A stretch of 53,858 bases of DNA. Origin: Methanobacteriota archaeon (GTDB lineage Archaea > Thermoplasmatota > Poseidoniia > Poseidoniales > Poseidoniaceae). The notes below the pieces were generated by a model, which saw only the letters and a program-made list of their open reading frames with translations, was not told the DNA's origin and searched no databases. The translations under genes and the position numbers were made by a program. The stretch is from positions 7,641 to 61,498 of the forward strand of contig WTJK01000040.1 of the NCBI GenBank assembly GCA_011524855.1, written 5' to 3'. Numbering within the stretch: the first letter of the stretch is position 1; every line of letters starts with the position of its first letter. This document shows, in pieces, positions 33,539 through 43,180 of the stretch.

Positions 33539-34588
33539 GTGCTGTCGGCCAGCGACCAGCAAGCGTTGTTGAACTGGTACGACGAACACCAGCGTGATTT
33601 GCCTTGGCGGGCCACCGATGACCCTTGGGCCATTCTTCTCAGCGAGGTTCTTCTTCAACAAACCCAGGTCGCCCGAGGCTTGGTGTATTGGCAACGCATG
33701 GTGGAGGCCTTCCCCACGGTTGCATCCATGGCGCAGGCTCCGGTTGATGCGGTGCTCAAGGCGTGGGAGGGAGCGGGATACTACAGCCGAGCTCGCCGGC
33801 TTCATGCGCTGAGCCAGCGCGTTGTGCTCCCGGCGATTGAGGGGGGCTTTGATGGTCGGTTGCCTTCCTCCTACGATGCGCTGCTGTCCCTTCCCGGTAT
33901 CGGTCCGTACACCGCAGCAGCCGTGGCGAGCATTGCCTTTGGCCAACCGGTGGCCTGCGTGGACGGAAACATTCGGCGGGTCATGGCCCGGCAAACGGCT
34001 CAACCCGCCCCCGCTCCAACCGATGTTCAAACCTGGGCGGACGGTTCATTGCACGCCGAACGCCCTGGTGATTGGAATCAGGCATTGATGGAACTGGGTG
34101 CCACCGTGTGCACGCCCAAACGCGTGAGGTGCGAGCAATGCCCCGTTGCTCCTTCGTGTGCAGGGCGTTCCACGCCGGAACGCTATCCGCTGCCCAAACG
34201 GCAACGCATCAAATCCGTGGTGATGACCGCCATCGTCGATCACGATGTCCAAGGCCGTCCGCTGCTCCACCAGCGACCTTCAGCAGGGTTGTTCGGTGGT
34301 CTGTGGGGACCCGAGTATCTGGAAGGTCGAGTCCAACGCGGTGAAAAGTACCTCCACGCAGGGGTGGTGAAGCATCAACTCAGCCATCGTTCCATGACCG
34401 TTGATGTGCTGGTGGGTGTGTCTCCGGTTGCTTCGGATGGGGTGGAGCGTGCGGCCGTCGCTACTTCGACGCTGGATGAAAAAGTGCTGGCTCTTGCAAC
34501 ACGCGCTCTCGAGGCTTCCATGTCCAACGACGAGGACAAACGAAGGTCGTATGAGAAAAAGGAGGTTGGAGATGGTGCTGAGGTTTGA
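33539..34588 (+). CDS. mutY: A/G-specific adenine glycosylase MutY
   Basis: 349 aa from a GTG at 33539, preceded by GAGGTG. It removes adenine mispaired with 8-oxoguanine. The catalytic region has LPWRATDDPWAILLSEVLLQQTQV (Glu) and the helix-hairpin-helix LPGIGPYTAAAV with catalytic Asp in ACVDGNIRRV. The 4Fe-4S cluster ligands are C-x6-C-x2-C-x5-C (CTPKRVRCEQCPVAPSC). A Nudix-like C-terminal domain (LLHQRPSAGLFGGLWG) reads the 8-oxoG strand. It begins 9 nt after the oxidoreductase stop, so it is probably co-transcribed. Confidence 0.95.
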   Translation: MLSASDQQALLNWYDEHQRDLPWRATDDPWAILLSEVLLQQTQVARGLVYWQRMVEAFPTVASMAQAPVDAVLKAWEGAGYYSRARRLHALSQRVVLPAIEGGFDGRLPSSYDALLSLPGIGPYTAAAVASIAFGQPVACVDGNIRRVMARQTAQPAPAPTDVQTWADGSLHAERPGDWNQALMELGATVCTPKRVRCEQCPVAPSCAGRSTPERYPLPKRQRIKSVVMTAIVDHDVQGRPLLHQRPSAGLFGGLWGPEYLEGRVQRGEKYLHAGVVKHQLSHRSMTVDVLVGVSPVASDGVERAAVATSTLDEKVLALATRALEASMSNDEDKRRSYEKKEVGDGAEV

Positions 34589-34883
34589 TGAACACTGGAG
34601 CGATATTTCCGAACGCTTTCGAAACCTGTTTGAGGGTTTGGGAGTTGTTACGGTCACCGAAGATCTCCTTTCCTTCCGTTCCATCCCTCCTGATGTGGCG
34701 ACCGGCATCGCGATCACGCGTTCGGGAGGGTTGGTGGCCAACATGCCCCTGCACGCTGTTGAAAGCCGTTTCACAACGGTCACGTACTCCTCAAGCCCAC
34801 CTTCGTTGACCCTCGATGGGGACGGCATGTCGTACACGTACGTCGTTCCACCGGCACTGCTCAAGCAGCGCAAAGACGGATGA
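34572..34883 (+). CDS. Small unrecognised protein overlapping mutY
   Basis: 103 aa. The ATG at 34572 has GGAGGT at 34561-34566 and overlaps the mutY 3' end by 17 bp, so translation is probably coupled. It has a helical first part (RFDEHWSDISERFRNLFEGLG), then beta-rich segments (VTVTEDLLSFRS, ATGIAITRSGG, VESRFTTVTYSS). There is no signal peptide, TM segment or cysteine cluster. I recognise no family. The gap of 125 bp that follows shows no convincing gene. Confidence 0.65.
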   Translation: MVLRFDEHWSDISERFRNLFEGLGVVTVTEDLLSFRSIPPDVATGIAITRSGGLVANMPLHAVESRFTTVTYSSSPPSLTLDGDGMSYTYVVPPALLKQRKDG

Positions 34884-35008
34884 AACCGTTTGACGCTCCC
34901 TCCTCCGGCGACGCTCCTTCAGGACGACGCGTTGACAACGACGCACGTGTTCGAGAACCAACACCAGCCTCCAGTGCAGGGTGGTTGTCGCCGGCCCTCA
35001 CGTCGCCA

Positions 35009-35683
35009 TCATGCCCCCGGGCCTTTCCCTTGCGTGGTGGAGCGGAGTTCGTGTCGGAACGAAGCCAGGCAAAGGAACAAGCCGGCGACGAGCACGTATT
35101 CTGCCGGGGCGGCGATGTTGATGCCGGCTTGTGCCTCGTTGAGAAATTGAGCGGTTGTCAGGTCGGTGGGGTCGACTCCGTTGCCTCCCCAGCGAAAGGC
35201 GACGATCATGACGATGAAGGCCGTGGCTGAGGCGAAGAACCCTCTTCGCCGCTCCCTCCGTCCTGCCACCGTACCTCGGTCACCCATCGCCAGATGGGCG
35301 GTCAAGGCCCAAGCCAGCCCGCCCCCGAACGCCAGCATGGAGGTGACAACATGGGGGTCGAGGTGGTTCCACATGTCGTAGCGTGCCAACAGGACCGCAT
35401 TCGCTCCGGCGACCATGCCCACCCCGTTGGCGATCCGCCACCAGCCGGGTCGTTGTGCTCCAAGCTCGCCTCCGAGCCGCCAAGCATAGGCCATCTGAGC
35501 GAACCCTCCCAGGGTCAAACCGATGGAAAAGATCCAACCCTGCAGGCCGGGGGCATCGGCCTCAGAGATGAAGAACGGTACTGCACGCGGTTCGTCCAAC
35601 CCATGAACCAGCATGGCCAGCACCAACGATGATGCAGGCAACGCCCAGCTGAGGTGGGCCAGAGCGACGCTGTTTCGTATCAT
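35009..35683 (-). CDS. Six-TM membrane protein, Frag1/DRAM/Sfk1-like
   Basis: 224 aa with about six hydrophobic helices. The segment PFFISEADAPGLQGWIFSIGLTLGGF resembles the conserved ISD-x-G...P...IF stretch of Frag1/DRAM/Sfk1 proteins (TM2 loop). It overlaps the stop of the upstream SDR gene by 4 bp (ATGA), so the two are translationally coupled. Function in archaea is unknown. A DUF998-type protein is the alternative. Confidence 0.6.
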   Translation of the reverse strand: MIRNSVALAHLSWALPASSLVLAMLVHGLDEPRAVPFFISEADAPGLQGWIFSIGLTLGGFAQMAYAWRLGGELGAQRPGWWRIANGVGMVAGANAVLLARYDMWNHLDPHVVTSMLAFGGGLAWALTAHLAMGDRGTVAGRRERRRGFFASATAFIVMIVAFRWGGNGVDPTDLTTAQFLNEAQAGINIAAPAEYVLVAGLFLCLASFRHELRSTTQGKGPGA

Positions 35684-36699
35684 TGGAACGCCTTTACCGT
35701 GTCTTGGATGCAGGTGTCGAGGTCCTCCCACGTCATGCCTAATACCCGTTCTGCCTTTTCGCTGGAATAGAGGGTGTCCCCGCGCATCAGGCTCTTGGCC
35801 AAACGGCGCGTCAAGTACCGCGGTCGACCGAACAACCCGCCCATCCAGTCCTGAAACACAGCAAGCGGCAAGAGCACTTTCGGAAGGGCGCGTTTCGGTG
35901 CTTTGGTGTCCGGATTCAAGATCCGGATTCTTCGGCAGATGCTGGCCAAGGTCAGGCCGGTGTGAGGGGCGAGGATGAATCGCCCTTTCGCTTCGTCCAC
36001 CTCAAACGCCAGTCGGTGCGCCCGGGCCACGTCGCGCACGTGAACGACGGACATGGGGAACGGGGGAGCCACGGGGTAAGCTCCCCGCATGGCATCGGGA
36101 AAAAATTCCACGCTGGGTGTTGGTCGCACAAAACCACCCCCGTAAATCGCCGTCGGGTTCAGCACCCGAAGGTCCAACCCGAACTCCTCTGCTAACGCCC
36201 AAGCATGACGCTCCGACGATGTCTTTGCTTGGGTGTACGGAATCCCATCGTGCTGTTGCCAATCGTCTTCTGTCTTGATGCGTCCTTTGGGTTCGGTTCC
36301 CACCGCAGCCGTGCTGGAGGTGTAAATCACACGGGAGATTCCCGCTCGGTGGGCGGCGCTGAGCAAGTGGGTGGTCCCTTTGTTGGCGGTGTCCAAAATG
36401 GTGGCCGCCTCTCCTTTCGTGGCGTAGACGGTGGCGGTGTGGAACAGCCCGTCGCATCCTCGAACAAGATCGACCCAAGGGTCAGCATCCAGCACGTCGC
36501 CTTCCACCAGCTCCAACCGGTCTTCGACGCCCATTTCCTTCGCATGACCTCGGACGTGTTCGGTTTTTTCAGCATCCGAAAGGTCTCGAACCGACCCCTT
36601 CACACGGTAGCCGTTGGCCAGCAAATCGCGAACGATGTGATTTCCCAAATGCCCGTTCACACCGGTGACGAAGACCGTTTTGCCGTTCTCAGGCGTCAT
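35680..36699 (-). CDS. Extended SDR, NAD(P)-dependent epimerase/reductase
   Basis: 339 aa. The NAD(P)-binding motif TGVNGHLGNHI opens the protein. It has YTSSTAAVG with the Ser, and Y-x3-K as YTQAK, so the SDR triad is intact. The middle DLRVLNPTAIYG and HVRDVARAH are typical of dihydroflavonol-reductase-like extended SDRs that act on sugars, sterols or isoprenoid-derived carbonyls. The ATG at 36699 is taken because the Rossmann fold starts there, and a TATA-like TTCATA lies about 26 nt upstream. It is divergent from cysS across 61 bp. Confidence 0.85.
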   Translation of the reverse strand: MTPENGKTVFVTGVNGHLGNHIVRDLLANGYRVKGSVRDLSDAEKTEHVRGHAKEMGVEDRLELVEGDVLDADPWVDLVRGCDGLFHTATVYATKGEAATILDTANKGTTHLLSAAHRAGISRVIYTSSTAAVGTEPKGRIKTEDDWQQHDGIPYTQAKTSSERHAWALAEEFGLDLRVLNPTAIYGGGFVRPTPSVEFFPDAMRGAYPVAPPFPMSVVHVRDVARAHRLAFEVDEAKGRFILAPHTGLTLASICRRIRILNPDTKAPKRALPKVLLPLAVFQDWMGGLFGRPRYLTRRLAKSLMRGDTLYSSEKAERVLGMTWEDLDTCIQDTVKAFQ

Positions 36700-36760
36700 G
36701 ACCGACGCGACCGACCCGCCCCGTATGAACCTTGAAGTGGGATGTGTTTGACCGGCGTTC

Positions 36761-38251
36761 ATGCCCCTGCGCGTCCACGACACCCGTCGCCGCACCAAGG
36801 TGGAGTTCACCACCCTTGAACCCGGGAAGGTGTCGATGTACGTCTGTGGGGTCACGGTTTACGACCGATGCCACCTCGGTCACGCTCGGTGTTACTTGGC
36901 GTTCGACCTGATTCACCGATGGTTGGAAGCCAAGGGTTACGACGTCATGTACGTTCAGAATTTCACCGACATCGACGACAAAATCATCCATCGTGCCAAC
37001 GAAACCGACGGGGACTGGAAGGCCTTGGTCGACGCCAACATTCATGCGTACTATGAGGACATGGATGCGCTGAACATCCGCCGTGCCGATGCCTATCCGC
37101 GTTGCACCGAATACGTGGACGACATGGTTCGAATCACGCAGGACCTCATCGACAAGTCACACGCTTACGTCGCTGAAGACGGGGTGTACTTTCACGTCGA
37201 GTCAGCGCCCGAGAAGTACGGTCAGTTGACGGGTCAATCGATCGATGCCGTACAATCCGGGGCCGGGGGGCGCGTGGAGAAGACGGGGACTTCCAAACGC
37301 GATCACAAGGATTTCGCCCTCTGGAAGGCTGCAAAGCCCGGGGAACCCACCTGGGACTCTCCTTGGGGGCCGGGGCGACCCGGCTGGCACATCGAATGCA
37401 CCGCCATGTCGTTGGACCACTTTGACCGGGAGTTCGACATTCACGGGGGAGGTCATGACCTGCGGTTCCCGCATCACGAGGCCGAAATTTTCCAAGGCGA
37501 ATGCCACACCGGTCACAGCCCGGTGGTCCATCACTGGTTGCACAACGGCTTCGTCAACATCGACGGAGAAAAGATGAGCAAATCGCTGGGGAACTTCTGG
37601 ACCGTTCGGGACATTCTCGAGAAGGTGGACGCCATGGTCTTGCGGTTTGCGCTGATCAACGCCCATTACCGCTCCCCCATCGACATGAACGAGGCCCTGC
37701 TCAACGACGCAGAGCGCAACTACAACCGCTTGTTGGGGTGCTACGTGGACGCGCTCAAGGCCCGTAGCACCGCTTCTCCGGTGGCGCTGCCGCACCCCGA
37801 CATCGCTTCACCGCATCCGCTTGGGAAGGCCTTGGGGCTGCTCGAAAAGATGGGTGAAGGCTTCGCCATGGCGATGGACGACGATTTCAATTCCCGTGAG
37901 GGCGTTGCCAAGGTGCTGGGCATGGTTCGAGAAATCACGCGAACATTGAACGCCACCTCTTTGGACGATGCGGACCGCGATGCGTTTGCCCACTACGCCG
38001 TGGAGTTGCTTGAGGAAACCGCCGGTGACGTGTTGGGTGTCCTACCCGCTCAAGACGTGGCCTTGGCCGAACCGGAAGAGGACCCGCGTAAAGCCGCCAT
38101 CGCGGACCATGTCGAAGCGTTGCTCCTCCAGCGGGCGGAAGCACGCGAGGCCAAAGATTGGGGTCGCGCAGACGCCATTCGAGACGAATTGAACGCCTTG
38201 GGCGTCGTGGTTACCGATACCGCCAACGGACCCGAATGGGACCTGGCTTGA
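36761..38251 (+). CDS. cysS: Cysteinyl-tRNA synthetase
   Basis: 496 aa, class I aminoacyl-tRNA synthetase. The N-terminus [18 protein letters not shown] contains the zinc-ligand Cys and the HIGH-type motif [14 protein letters not shown] and [12 protein letters not shown] complete the Cys-binding and zinc site, and KMSKSLGN is the KMSKS loop. The C-terminal DALR-type helical domain ends with [22 protein letters not shown]. The start is at the family N-terminus. Its stop is only 5 bp from the convergent amidohydrolase stop. Confidence 0.97.
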   Translation: MPLRVHDTRRRTKVEFTTLEPGKVSMYVCGVTVYDRCHLGHARCYLAFDLIHRWLEAKGYDVMYVQNFTDIDDKIIHRANETDGDWKALVDANIHAYYEDMDALNIRRADAYPRCTEYVDDMVRITQDLIDKSHAYVAEDGVYFHVESAPEKYGQLTGQSIDAVQSGAGGRVEKTGTSKRDHKDFALWKAAKPGEPTWDSPWGPGRPGWHIECTAMSLDHFDREFDIHGGGHDLRFPHHEAEIFQGECHTGHSPVVHHWLHNGFVNIDGEKMSKSLGNFWTVRDILEKVDAMVLRFALINAHYRSPIDMNEALLNDAERNYNRLLGCYVDALKARSTASPVALPHPDIASPHPLGKALGLLEKMGEGFAMAMDDDFNSREGVAKVLGMVREITRTLNATSLDDADRDAFAHYAVELLEETAGDVLGVLPAQDVALAEPEEDPRKAAIADHVEALLLQRAEAREAKDWGRADAIRDELNALGVVVTDTANGPEWDLA

Positions 38252-38256
38252 GTGCG

Positions 38257-40767
38257 CTACTCCTCTTCCATTCCAGGGCTCAGCGGCGGGGGCGCCGGAA
38301 CAAAGGACGGGTGCGTTGAAGCGTCCTCCCACATCGCATCGATGGTGACCTTTTCGCTCAATTCGCCCGGCGGTTGGCGAGAGACGAACAGCAACAACAG
38401 GCCCAACAGGACCACAATGACAGCGAGCAGGGTCAGGGCTGAACTGGCTTGTTCCGACTCGGCTGCTTCTGGGTCAACGTTTGTGTCGGGGTCGAGCGCG
38501 GTCAGGCCGCCCTCCTGACCGTCGTTGTCCGGTAACGTGGAGTTGGTGTCATCGGTTTCATCATCGGGCGTTGGTTCATCATCGCTGGTCTGGCACGGCG
38601 GGCTGCTGCCGTCCGCGCACGTCTCGGTTGGAGCGGTTGGGGTGGTGAATTGGACCACCGGTTCGAGGTTCTCTGCACGGTCATAGTACCGGTCGTACAA
38701 CAACGACAAGTCCAGCTGGGCGTTGGCCACCGATGAGCCGTTGATCACCTCGAAGTAGCGCTGGTCGCCGTAGGTGTACCAGGGATCCAGGCCCACGGCC
38801 GTCATCCCCTGCGTTACGCTGGCAAAGTCGCTCGCATCCCCAAAGGCCGCTTGCATCTGGTCAGCATCAAACGCCAACGCCATGGTGAGGTTGTCAACGA
38901 TGCTCGACCATGATTGTGCGCCGTCGGGGACCGAGGTGAAGGTGATGTCAAGGGATTTTCCAAAGCGTCCTGCGGGCTCATGGTCCTCGCCGTTCAACGC
39001 CGTCATCAAATCGGTGTCACCGTACAACGGTAACCCTCCGACGATGGAGAGACGGACATCGGGGTCCACGGCGTTGATGAGGTTGCGGTAAGGATCGGCG
39101 TGAATGTTGTCCACCACGACCAAATCAGCGGCTGTTCCCGGTGTCAAGGTGCCCACGTCCTCGTGCCAGTTGGTGGCCCGAGCTGCACCGGAGGTGACCA
39201 TTTCAACGAGTTCGTAATCGGTGAAGATGTTGCCCAGCATTTCATCGTCCCACAAATCCGCGACCTTGAGTTCGTGCAGCGGTGATTTGGAGCCTGAGGG
39301 AGACCAGTCCGGGGCCAACGTGATGTGAACGCCGGCTGCTTTGGCAGCAGCCACATCCGCTGTTTGGCCGTACAGCAGCAGGTTCGAGAGGGGAGACCAT
39401 ACCAAACTTGTCCCAGCTGCGGCCATCTGGTCGAATTCGGTTGAGGTCAAGGCCACGCCGTGAATCAGCACGAGTTCCCCGACCAACAAATCGTTGTTGA
39501 CGAGTGTGTCGAATTCCGCACGACTGCGCTCGTCCACGCCTTCGGCGATGTGGACGAACCATGCATCAAGGGTGCCACTGGCGTTGCCGTTTTTGATGTG
39601 GTTGCCCACGTAATCCGATGTCAGTTCCGTGACTTTGGTATGGATTTCGTCTCGACCGAAATTGTAGTCCTCAATGTTGCGTGCGAGGATGCTGGCGTAA
39701 CTGTCATCGGGGTTGGAAGGGCTGCCCTGGGCTGCGGTGGTGCCGCCAACAATGGACTTCATTTCGATGTACTTCATGGCCTCCGACTCCATGTTCCAGT
39801 ACGGCCCTGAGTGGACCAGCATCTTCGGCTTCGTCACCTGTTCGCTGTAATCTGGGTGGTTTTTCCACTCGTACCGGTTGTTGTAACCGCCCCATGCGTT
39901 GCGGTCCGAAACGGGGAGATGTGGCTCCATGTCCCAGAGAGGTACCTGGTTGTAGTGCAGGTGGTTGTGGAGATCCAACAAGCCCGGGTAAATGGTGCCG
40001 TTGGTTGGGATGACGGGCACGTTGGTGAGCTGCACGTTGGCGGGGATGTTGTTTTCCCACACCGCAGTGATGGTGCCGTCCTGGACGAGCACGTGCCCCT
40101 GGTCGATGACATCGCCAGGCCCCGTCATCGGTACGATGCGTCCGGTCAGCACGTAGGCGCCGGTGTGAACGTGGTCGTTGGAACGGTAGCATCGAACAGC
40201 GTTTTGTGCCGTGCTTCGGTCCTCTTCGGGTCCCCAGCCCGGTGTAGGGGCATCCGCTTTCCAGAGGCTGCCGTTGTCGAGTCGCTCGTAGGGGCGGTCC
40301 CACCACGAATCCTCGCCGGGGTACACGAGTTGATCCACTCGGGCGCCGGTGTCGGTGGAAAGGGTCACCGCGTCCCCGTCCCAGTAGTCAAGTTCAATGC
40401 CAGAACTGTCCCTGAACACGACCAGGCGTTCATTGGGGTCCAAGGTCGTGTTCCATGCGAGACGACATGGCGGAGAGCCTCCATCTGGATCATCATCAAG
40501 CCACCAGTCGGACACGTCCACCGCTGTTTCACCCGTGTTCCAGAGTTCGATGTACTGGTCGGATACGGAGCCGATGGTGCCGTCACCGTTCCAATCGGTG
40601 CCGTTGTACTGCTCCGAGGAAGCCGAAACCAGCACCTCGGCGATGACCACTTGGCGTTGTTCAACGGTCGCTTCATGACCGTTTGCAGCAACACCGAGCA
40701 GCATCGGGCTGCTGGTGCTGAGGAAGAGAAGGGTCACGAGCCACATGCAGCGGTGTTGCTTAGCCAT
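38257..40767 (-). CDS. Surface amidohydrolase with lamin-tail domain and C-terminal TM anchor
   Basis: 836 aa. A signal peptide (~1-27) precedes a lamin-tail domain at ~38-175 (VVIAEVLVSAS, QYIELWNTGETAVDVSDWWL, LDPNERLVVF). Residues ~200-640 are an amidohydrolase-like metal-dependent hydrolase: LLDLHNHLH gives the first metal His pair, FVHIAEG and LIHGVAL the later His, and LAPDWSPSG the Asp. The composition is highly acidic. A Pro/Asp/Thr-rich stalk, a TM helix (~774-796) and a short acidic tail end the protein. A secreted chlorohydrolase/cytosine deaminase-like fold on the cell surface is unusual; the substrate is unknown. Confidence 0.85.
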   Translation of the reverse strand: MAKQHRCMWLVTLLFLSTSSPMLLGVAANGHEATVEQRQVVIAEVLVSASSEQYNGTDWNGDGTIGSVSDQYIELWNTGETAVDVSDWWLDDDPDGGSPPCRLAWNTTLDPNERLVVFRDSSGIELDYWDGDAVTLSTDTGARVDQLVYPGEDSWWDRPYERLDNGSLWKADAPTPGWGPEEDRSTAQNAVRCYRSNDHVHTGAYVLTGRIVPMTGPGDVIDQGHVLVQDGTITAVWENNIPANVQLTNVPVIPTNGTIYPGLLDLHNHLHYNQVPLWDMEPHLPVSDRNAWGGYNNRYEWKNHPDYSEQVTKPKMLVHSGPYWNMESEAMKYIEMKSIVGGTTAAQGSPSNPDDSYASILARNIEDYNFGRDEIHTKVTELTSDYVGNHIKNGNASGTLDAWFVHIAEGVDERSRAEFDTLVNNDLLVGELVLIHGVALTSTEFDQMAAAGTSLVWSPLSNLLLYGQTADVAAAKAAGVHITLAPDWSPSGSKSPLHELKVADLWDDEMLGNIFTDYELVEMVTSGAARATNWHEDVGTLTPGTAADLVVVDNIHADPYRNLINAVDPDVRLSIVGGLPLYGDTDLMTALNGEDHEPAGRFGKSLDITFTSVPDGAQSWSSIVDNLTMALAFDADQMQAAFGDASDFASVTQGMTAVGLDPWYTYGDQRYFEVINGSSVANAQLDLSLLYDRYYDRAENLEPVVQFTTPTAPTETCADGSSPPCQTSDDEPTPDDETDDTNSTLPDNDGQEGGLTALDPDTNVDPEAAESEQASSALTLLAVIVVLLGLLLLFVSRQPPGELSEKVTIDAMWEDASTHPSFVPAPPPLSPGMEEE

Positions 40768-40787
40768 GGTATTGCTTGCGCATGATT

Positions 40788-40797
40788 GGCTTTAATC
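40788..40797 (-). promoter_or_regulatory. TATA-like box for the amidohydrolase
   Basis: GATTAAAGCC on the minus strand, centred about 26 nt before the ATG at 40767. It shares a 90-bp divergent gap with the thioredoxin promoter. Confidence 0.45.
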
Positions 40798-40826
40798 TCT
40801 GCACCCAAGGGTTTTCCATGACAGGT

Positions 40827-40836
40827 GTTCAAAAGG
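40827..40836 (+). promoter_or_regulatory. TATA-like box for thioredoxin
   Basis: GTTCAAAAGG centred 26 nt before the ATG at 40858. An AGAGG ribosome-like site just before that ATG could serve longer transcripts. Confidence 0.4.
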
Positions 40837-40857
40837 GATGGTGGTTCGGCAGAGGTT

Positions 40858-41229
40858 ATGCCCTCCGTGGAATTGACCGAGCCGGTGTTCGCAGACACCA
40901 TTGAGAACAATGAACTCGTGATTCTCGACTTTTGGGCGGAATGGTGCGGACCGTGCAAGGCTTACGGGCCCGTGTACGAACGCGTCTCTGATGAATTCCC
41001 TGACGTCGTGTTTGGGAAAATCGACACGGAAGACCAGCAAGCCTTGGCCGGTATGTTTGGTATTCGGTCCATCCCCACCACGATTGCCTTCAAGGAAGGC
41101 ATCGGGGTGTTCATGCAACCCGGTGCGCTGCCTGAGCAGGCCCTGCGTGACTTGGTCAAGATGCTTCAAGACCTTGACATGGATGAGGTTCGTGCTGAAA
41201 TGGCCGAGCGAGAGGCCCAGAGCGAATGA
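40858..41229 (+). CDS. Thioredoxin
   Basis: 123 aa. The fold begins at ELVILDFWAEWCGPCKAYGP with the redox pair WCGPC; the cis-Pro is in IRSIPTTIAF. The C-terminal helix is extended and acidic (MDEVRAEMAEREAQSE). It acts as a cytosolic disulfide reductant. The ATG at 40858 has AGAGG upstream and a TATA-like box 26 nt before it; an in-frame ATG at 40825 would lie in the promoter. The S15 lipoprotein gene follows by 48 bp. Confidence 0.95.
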   Translation: MPSVELTEPVFADTIENNELVILDFWAEWCGPCKAYGPVYERVSDEFPDVVFGKIDTEDQQALAGMFGIRSIPTTIAFKEGIGVFMQPGALPEQALRDLVKMLQDLDMDEVRAEMAEREAQSE

Positions 41230-41277
41230 GGCACGGCCGGCCGATTGGTTGAAATGCGACCCACGAAAGGATTGAGC

Positions 41278-43083
41278 ATGAACGCTCGACCATGGTTCGT
41301 GGTGTTGCTGTTCTTCACCGCCTCCTTGGCGGGTTGCTTCGGCGAAAACAACGACGACGATGTTCAGGTTGGGAGCAACGCCGCTTATCCGCAACCATGG
41401 GAACGCGCCGATCTCACCTACGACGACAGCGACGTGTTCGCCCGTGTTACGGTGAACGGGACGTACGGCATCGATGCGGTGCGCTCTGTCTTCGTGCCGG
41501 TTGACACCATCACGGCCGCCGATGGCGGCGCTGGACTCACCGGTGATGCAGCGGTCCACCTGGGGTTGTGGTTGCCCGTGATCGATGGCTGTGACTGGGA
41601 GGCTGCCGAACTCCCCGAATCGTGCCATGTACCGGTGATCGCCGAGGTAGGGCCGTACTACAACGACGGCGACGTCGACGCCCTCACACCGGCAGACCGT
41701 CTTGGGCGCATGCTCATCGAGAATTACGTGCCGCACGGCTACGGTGTTGCTCAGGTGTCGGTCTTCGGAACGGGGGAATCCAACCACTGCATGGACCTCA
41801 TGGGTACGGACGAGCAGCGCGGCATTGACGCAGCCATTACGTGGCTTGGCAGTCAACCTTGGTCCAACGGGAACGTGGGCATGATCGGCAAATCCTACGA
41901 CGGCTCAACACCCTGGCAGGCGGCCACTTTTGGCAACCCCCACCTTGCCACCATCGTGCCGATGTCTGGCCTCATCGGCGTTCACGAATTGATGTGGCGA
42001 AACGGAAGCATGGAGGCTCGTGGTATGATCATGCACAACGGCGTCTACGGGTCGTTTGGTATTGACGGCGACAGCGAAGACGCCCACACCTTGTGCGAAG
42101 GTTACCTCGAAGGGTACGTCAACGGACCCGCAGCGTACCTGTCGGGCGGGATGGTCACCTACGCCGGCAACGATTACTGGACGGAGCGTTCGTTCCTTGA
42201 CCGTGTGTTGACGAACTACAACGGCTCGATTTACATCATTCAGGGGATGCAGGACTGGAACGTTGACCCGCACATGGCGTTTCCCACCCACCAACTGGTG
42301 GAGGCCGCCGGCATTGAAGTGAAAACCCTCGCCGGCCAGTGGGCGCACGATTACCCCGACCGTCGCTCAGGCCACAGCGCTCTGCCCAGCGGTGAGGGCT
42401 TGGAGGCTTACCCCTACACCTTGCGCTGGGATTGGGCGGACGAGATGTTGTACTGGTTCGATTGGTACCTCAAGGGCGAGGGCGCTGCTCCCGTGCTGGG
42501 GGTGGAAATGCAAGACAACCGCGGTGGTTGGCGCTTCGAAACCACCTACCCCGCCCCGGATACCGAATACCTCGAAATCAGCGCAGCAGATTTGAACCCG
42601 TCCAGCGCCTCCATGGTGACCTCCACCGAGACGATCACCATGACGTACGGGCCGTTTGAGGAGGACGTCTTCATCGCTGGGATGCCAACCTTCCACATCG
42701 CCATCACACCCCACACCTCCAACGGGGCCCACGGTTACCTCGAAATGACCGATGGTAGCGGTCTTCGACTCGGTCACGCCGTGATGGACTTCCGATTCCA
42801 CGAAGGCGGACGTGACGGCCAAGAAGCGCTTGTCCCCTTCTCAACCGTGCTGGGGAAAATGGAATTCATGGGCATGGACATCTTCCTCGAACAAGGAGAA
42901 ACCATCGTCATCACCTTGTCCCAAACAGGGAGGGACTACGTTCCATCGCCTGCGGCTTCAGGGGGGTACTCCGTGAATTGGGCCGAATCCACGCTTACGC
43001 TTCCCATCGTGACTCGAAGCTGCGACGACCTCTTCCAAGCCCCCATGCTCGAATACGGTGAAGGTGCCGGCCGAGCGTGCTGA
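41278..43083 (+). CDS. S15 (X-Pro dipeptidyl-peptidase/CocE-like) lipoprotein
   Basis: 601 aa. The N-terminus has a signal with a lipobox, FTASLAGC, so Cys is probably the lipid anchor and the enzyme faces outside. The alpha/beta-hydrolase triad is visible: nucleophile Ser in GKSYDGS, Asp in QGMQDWNVD and His in GQWAHDY. The C-terminal beta-rich domain (~410-601) matches the jelly-roll of S15/CocE proteins. Family members cleave X-Pro dipeptides or esters; a peptidase role fits the secreted proteases nearby. The ATG at 41278 is chosen as it opens directly into the signal peptide and has AGGATTGAGC before it. Confidence 0.9.
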   Translation: MNARPWFVVLLFFTASLAGCFGENNDDDVQVGSNAAYPQPWERADLTYDDSDVFARVTVNGTYGIDAVRSVFVPVDTITAADGGAGLTGDAAVHLGLWLPVIDGCDWEAAELPESCHVPVIAEVGPYYNDGDVDALTPADRLGRMLIENYVPHGYGVAQVSVFGTGESNHCMDLMGTDEQRGIDAAITWLGSQPWSNGNVGMIGKSYDGSTPWQAATFGNPHLATIVPMSGLIGVHELMWRNGSMEARGMIMHNGVYGSFGIDGDSEDAHTLCEGYLEGYVNGPAAYLSGGMVTYAGNDYWTERSFLDRVLTNYNGSIYIIQGMQDWNVDPHMAFPTHQLVEAAGIEVKTLAGQWAHDYPDRRSGHSALPSGEGLEAYPYTLRWDWADEMLYWFDWYLKGEGAAPVLGVEMQDNRGGWRFETTYPAPDTEYLEISAADLNPSSASMVTSTETITMTYGPFEEDVFIAGMPTFHIAITPHTSNGAHGYLEMTDGSGLRLGHAVMDFRFHEGGRDGQEALVPFSTVLGKMEFMGMDIFLEQGETIVITLSQTGRDYVPSPAASGGYSVNWAESTLTLPIVTRSCDDLFQAPMLEYGEGAGRAC

Positions 43084-43180
43084 TGGGTCCATTGGCTTGC
43101 ATTCCGCTCTCTGATGTTGCGCTTCAGGAACGCAAGTTGCAGCGTCATCCTCTTAAGCCGATGACAAACCTTTCTTCACC

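Noticed and set aside
34884-35008. A small gene in the gap between the 103-aa gene and the Frag1-like gene
   Set aside because: Open frames at 34880-35230 and 34890-35150 mostly overlap the convergent gene and have low-complexity, shadow-like composition.
39811-40785. A 324-codon plus-strand frame
   Set aside because: Antisense to the lamin-tail/amidohydrolase gene; it would also cover its promoter.
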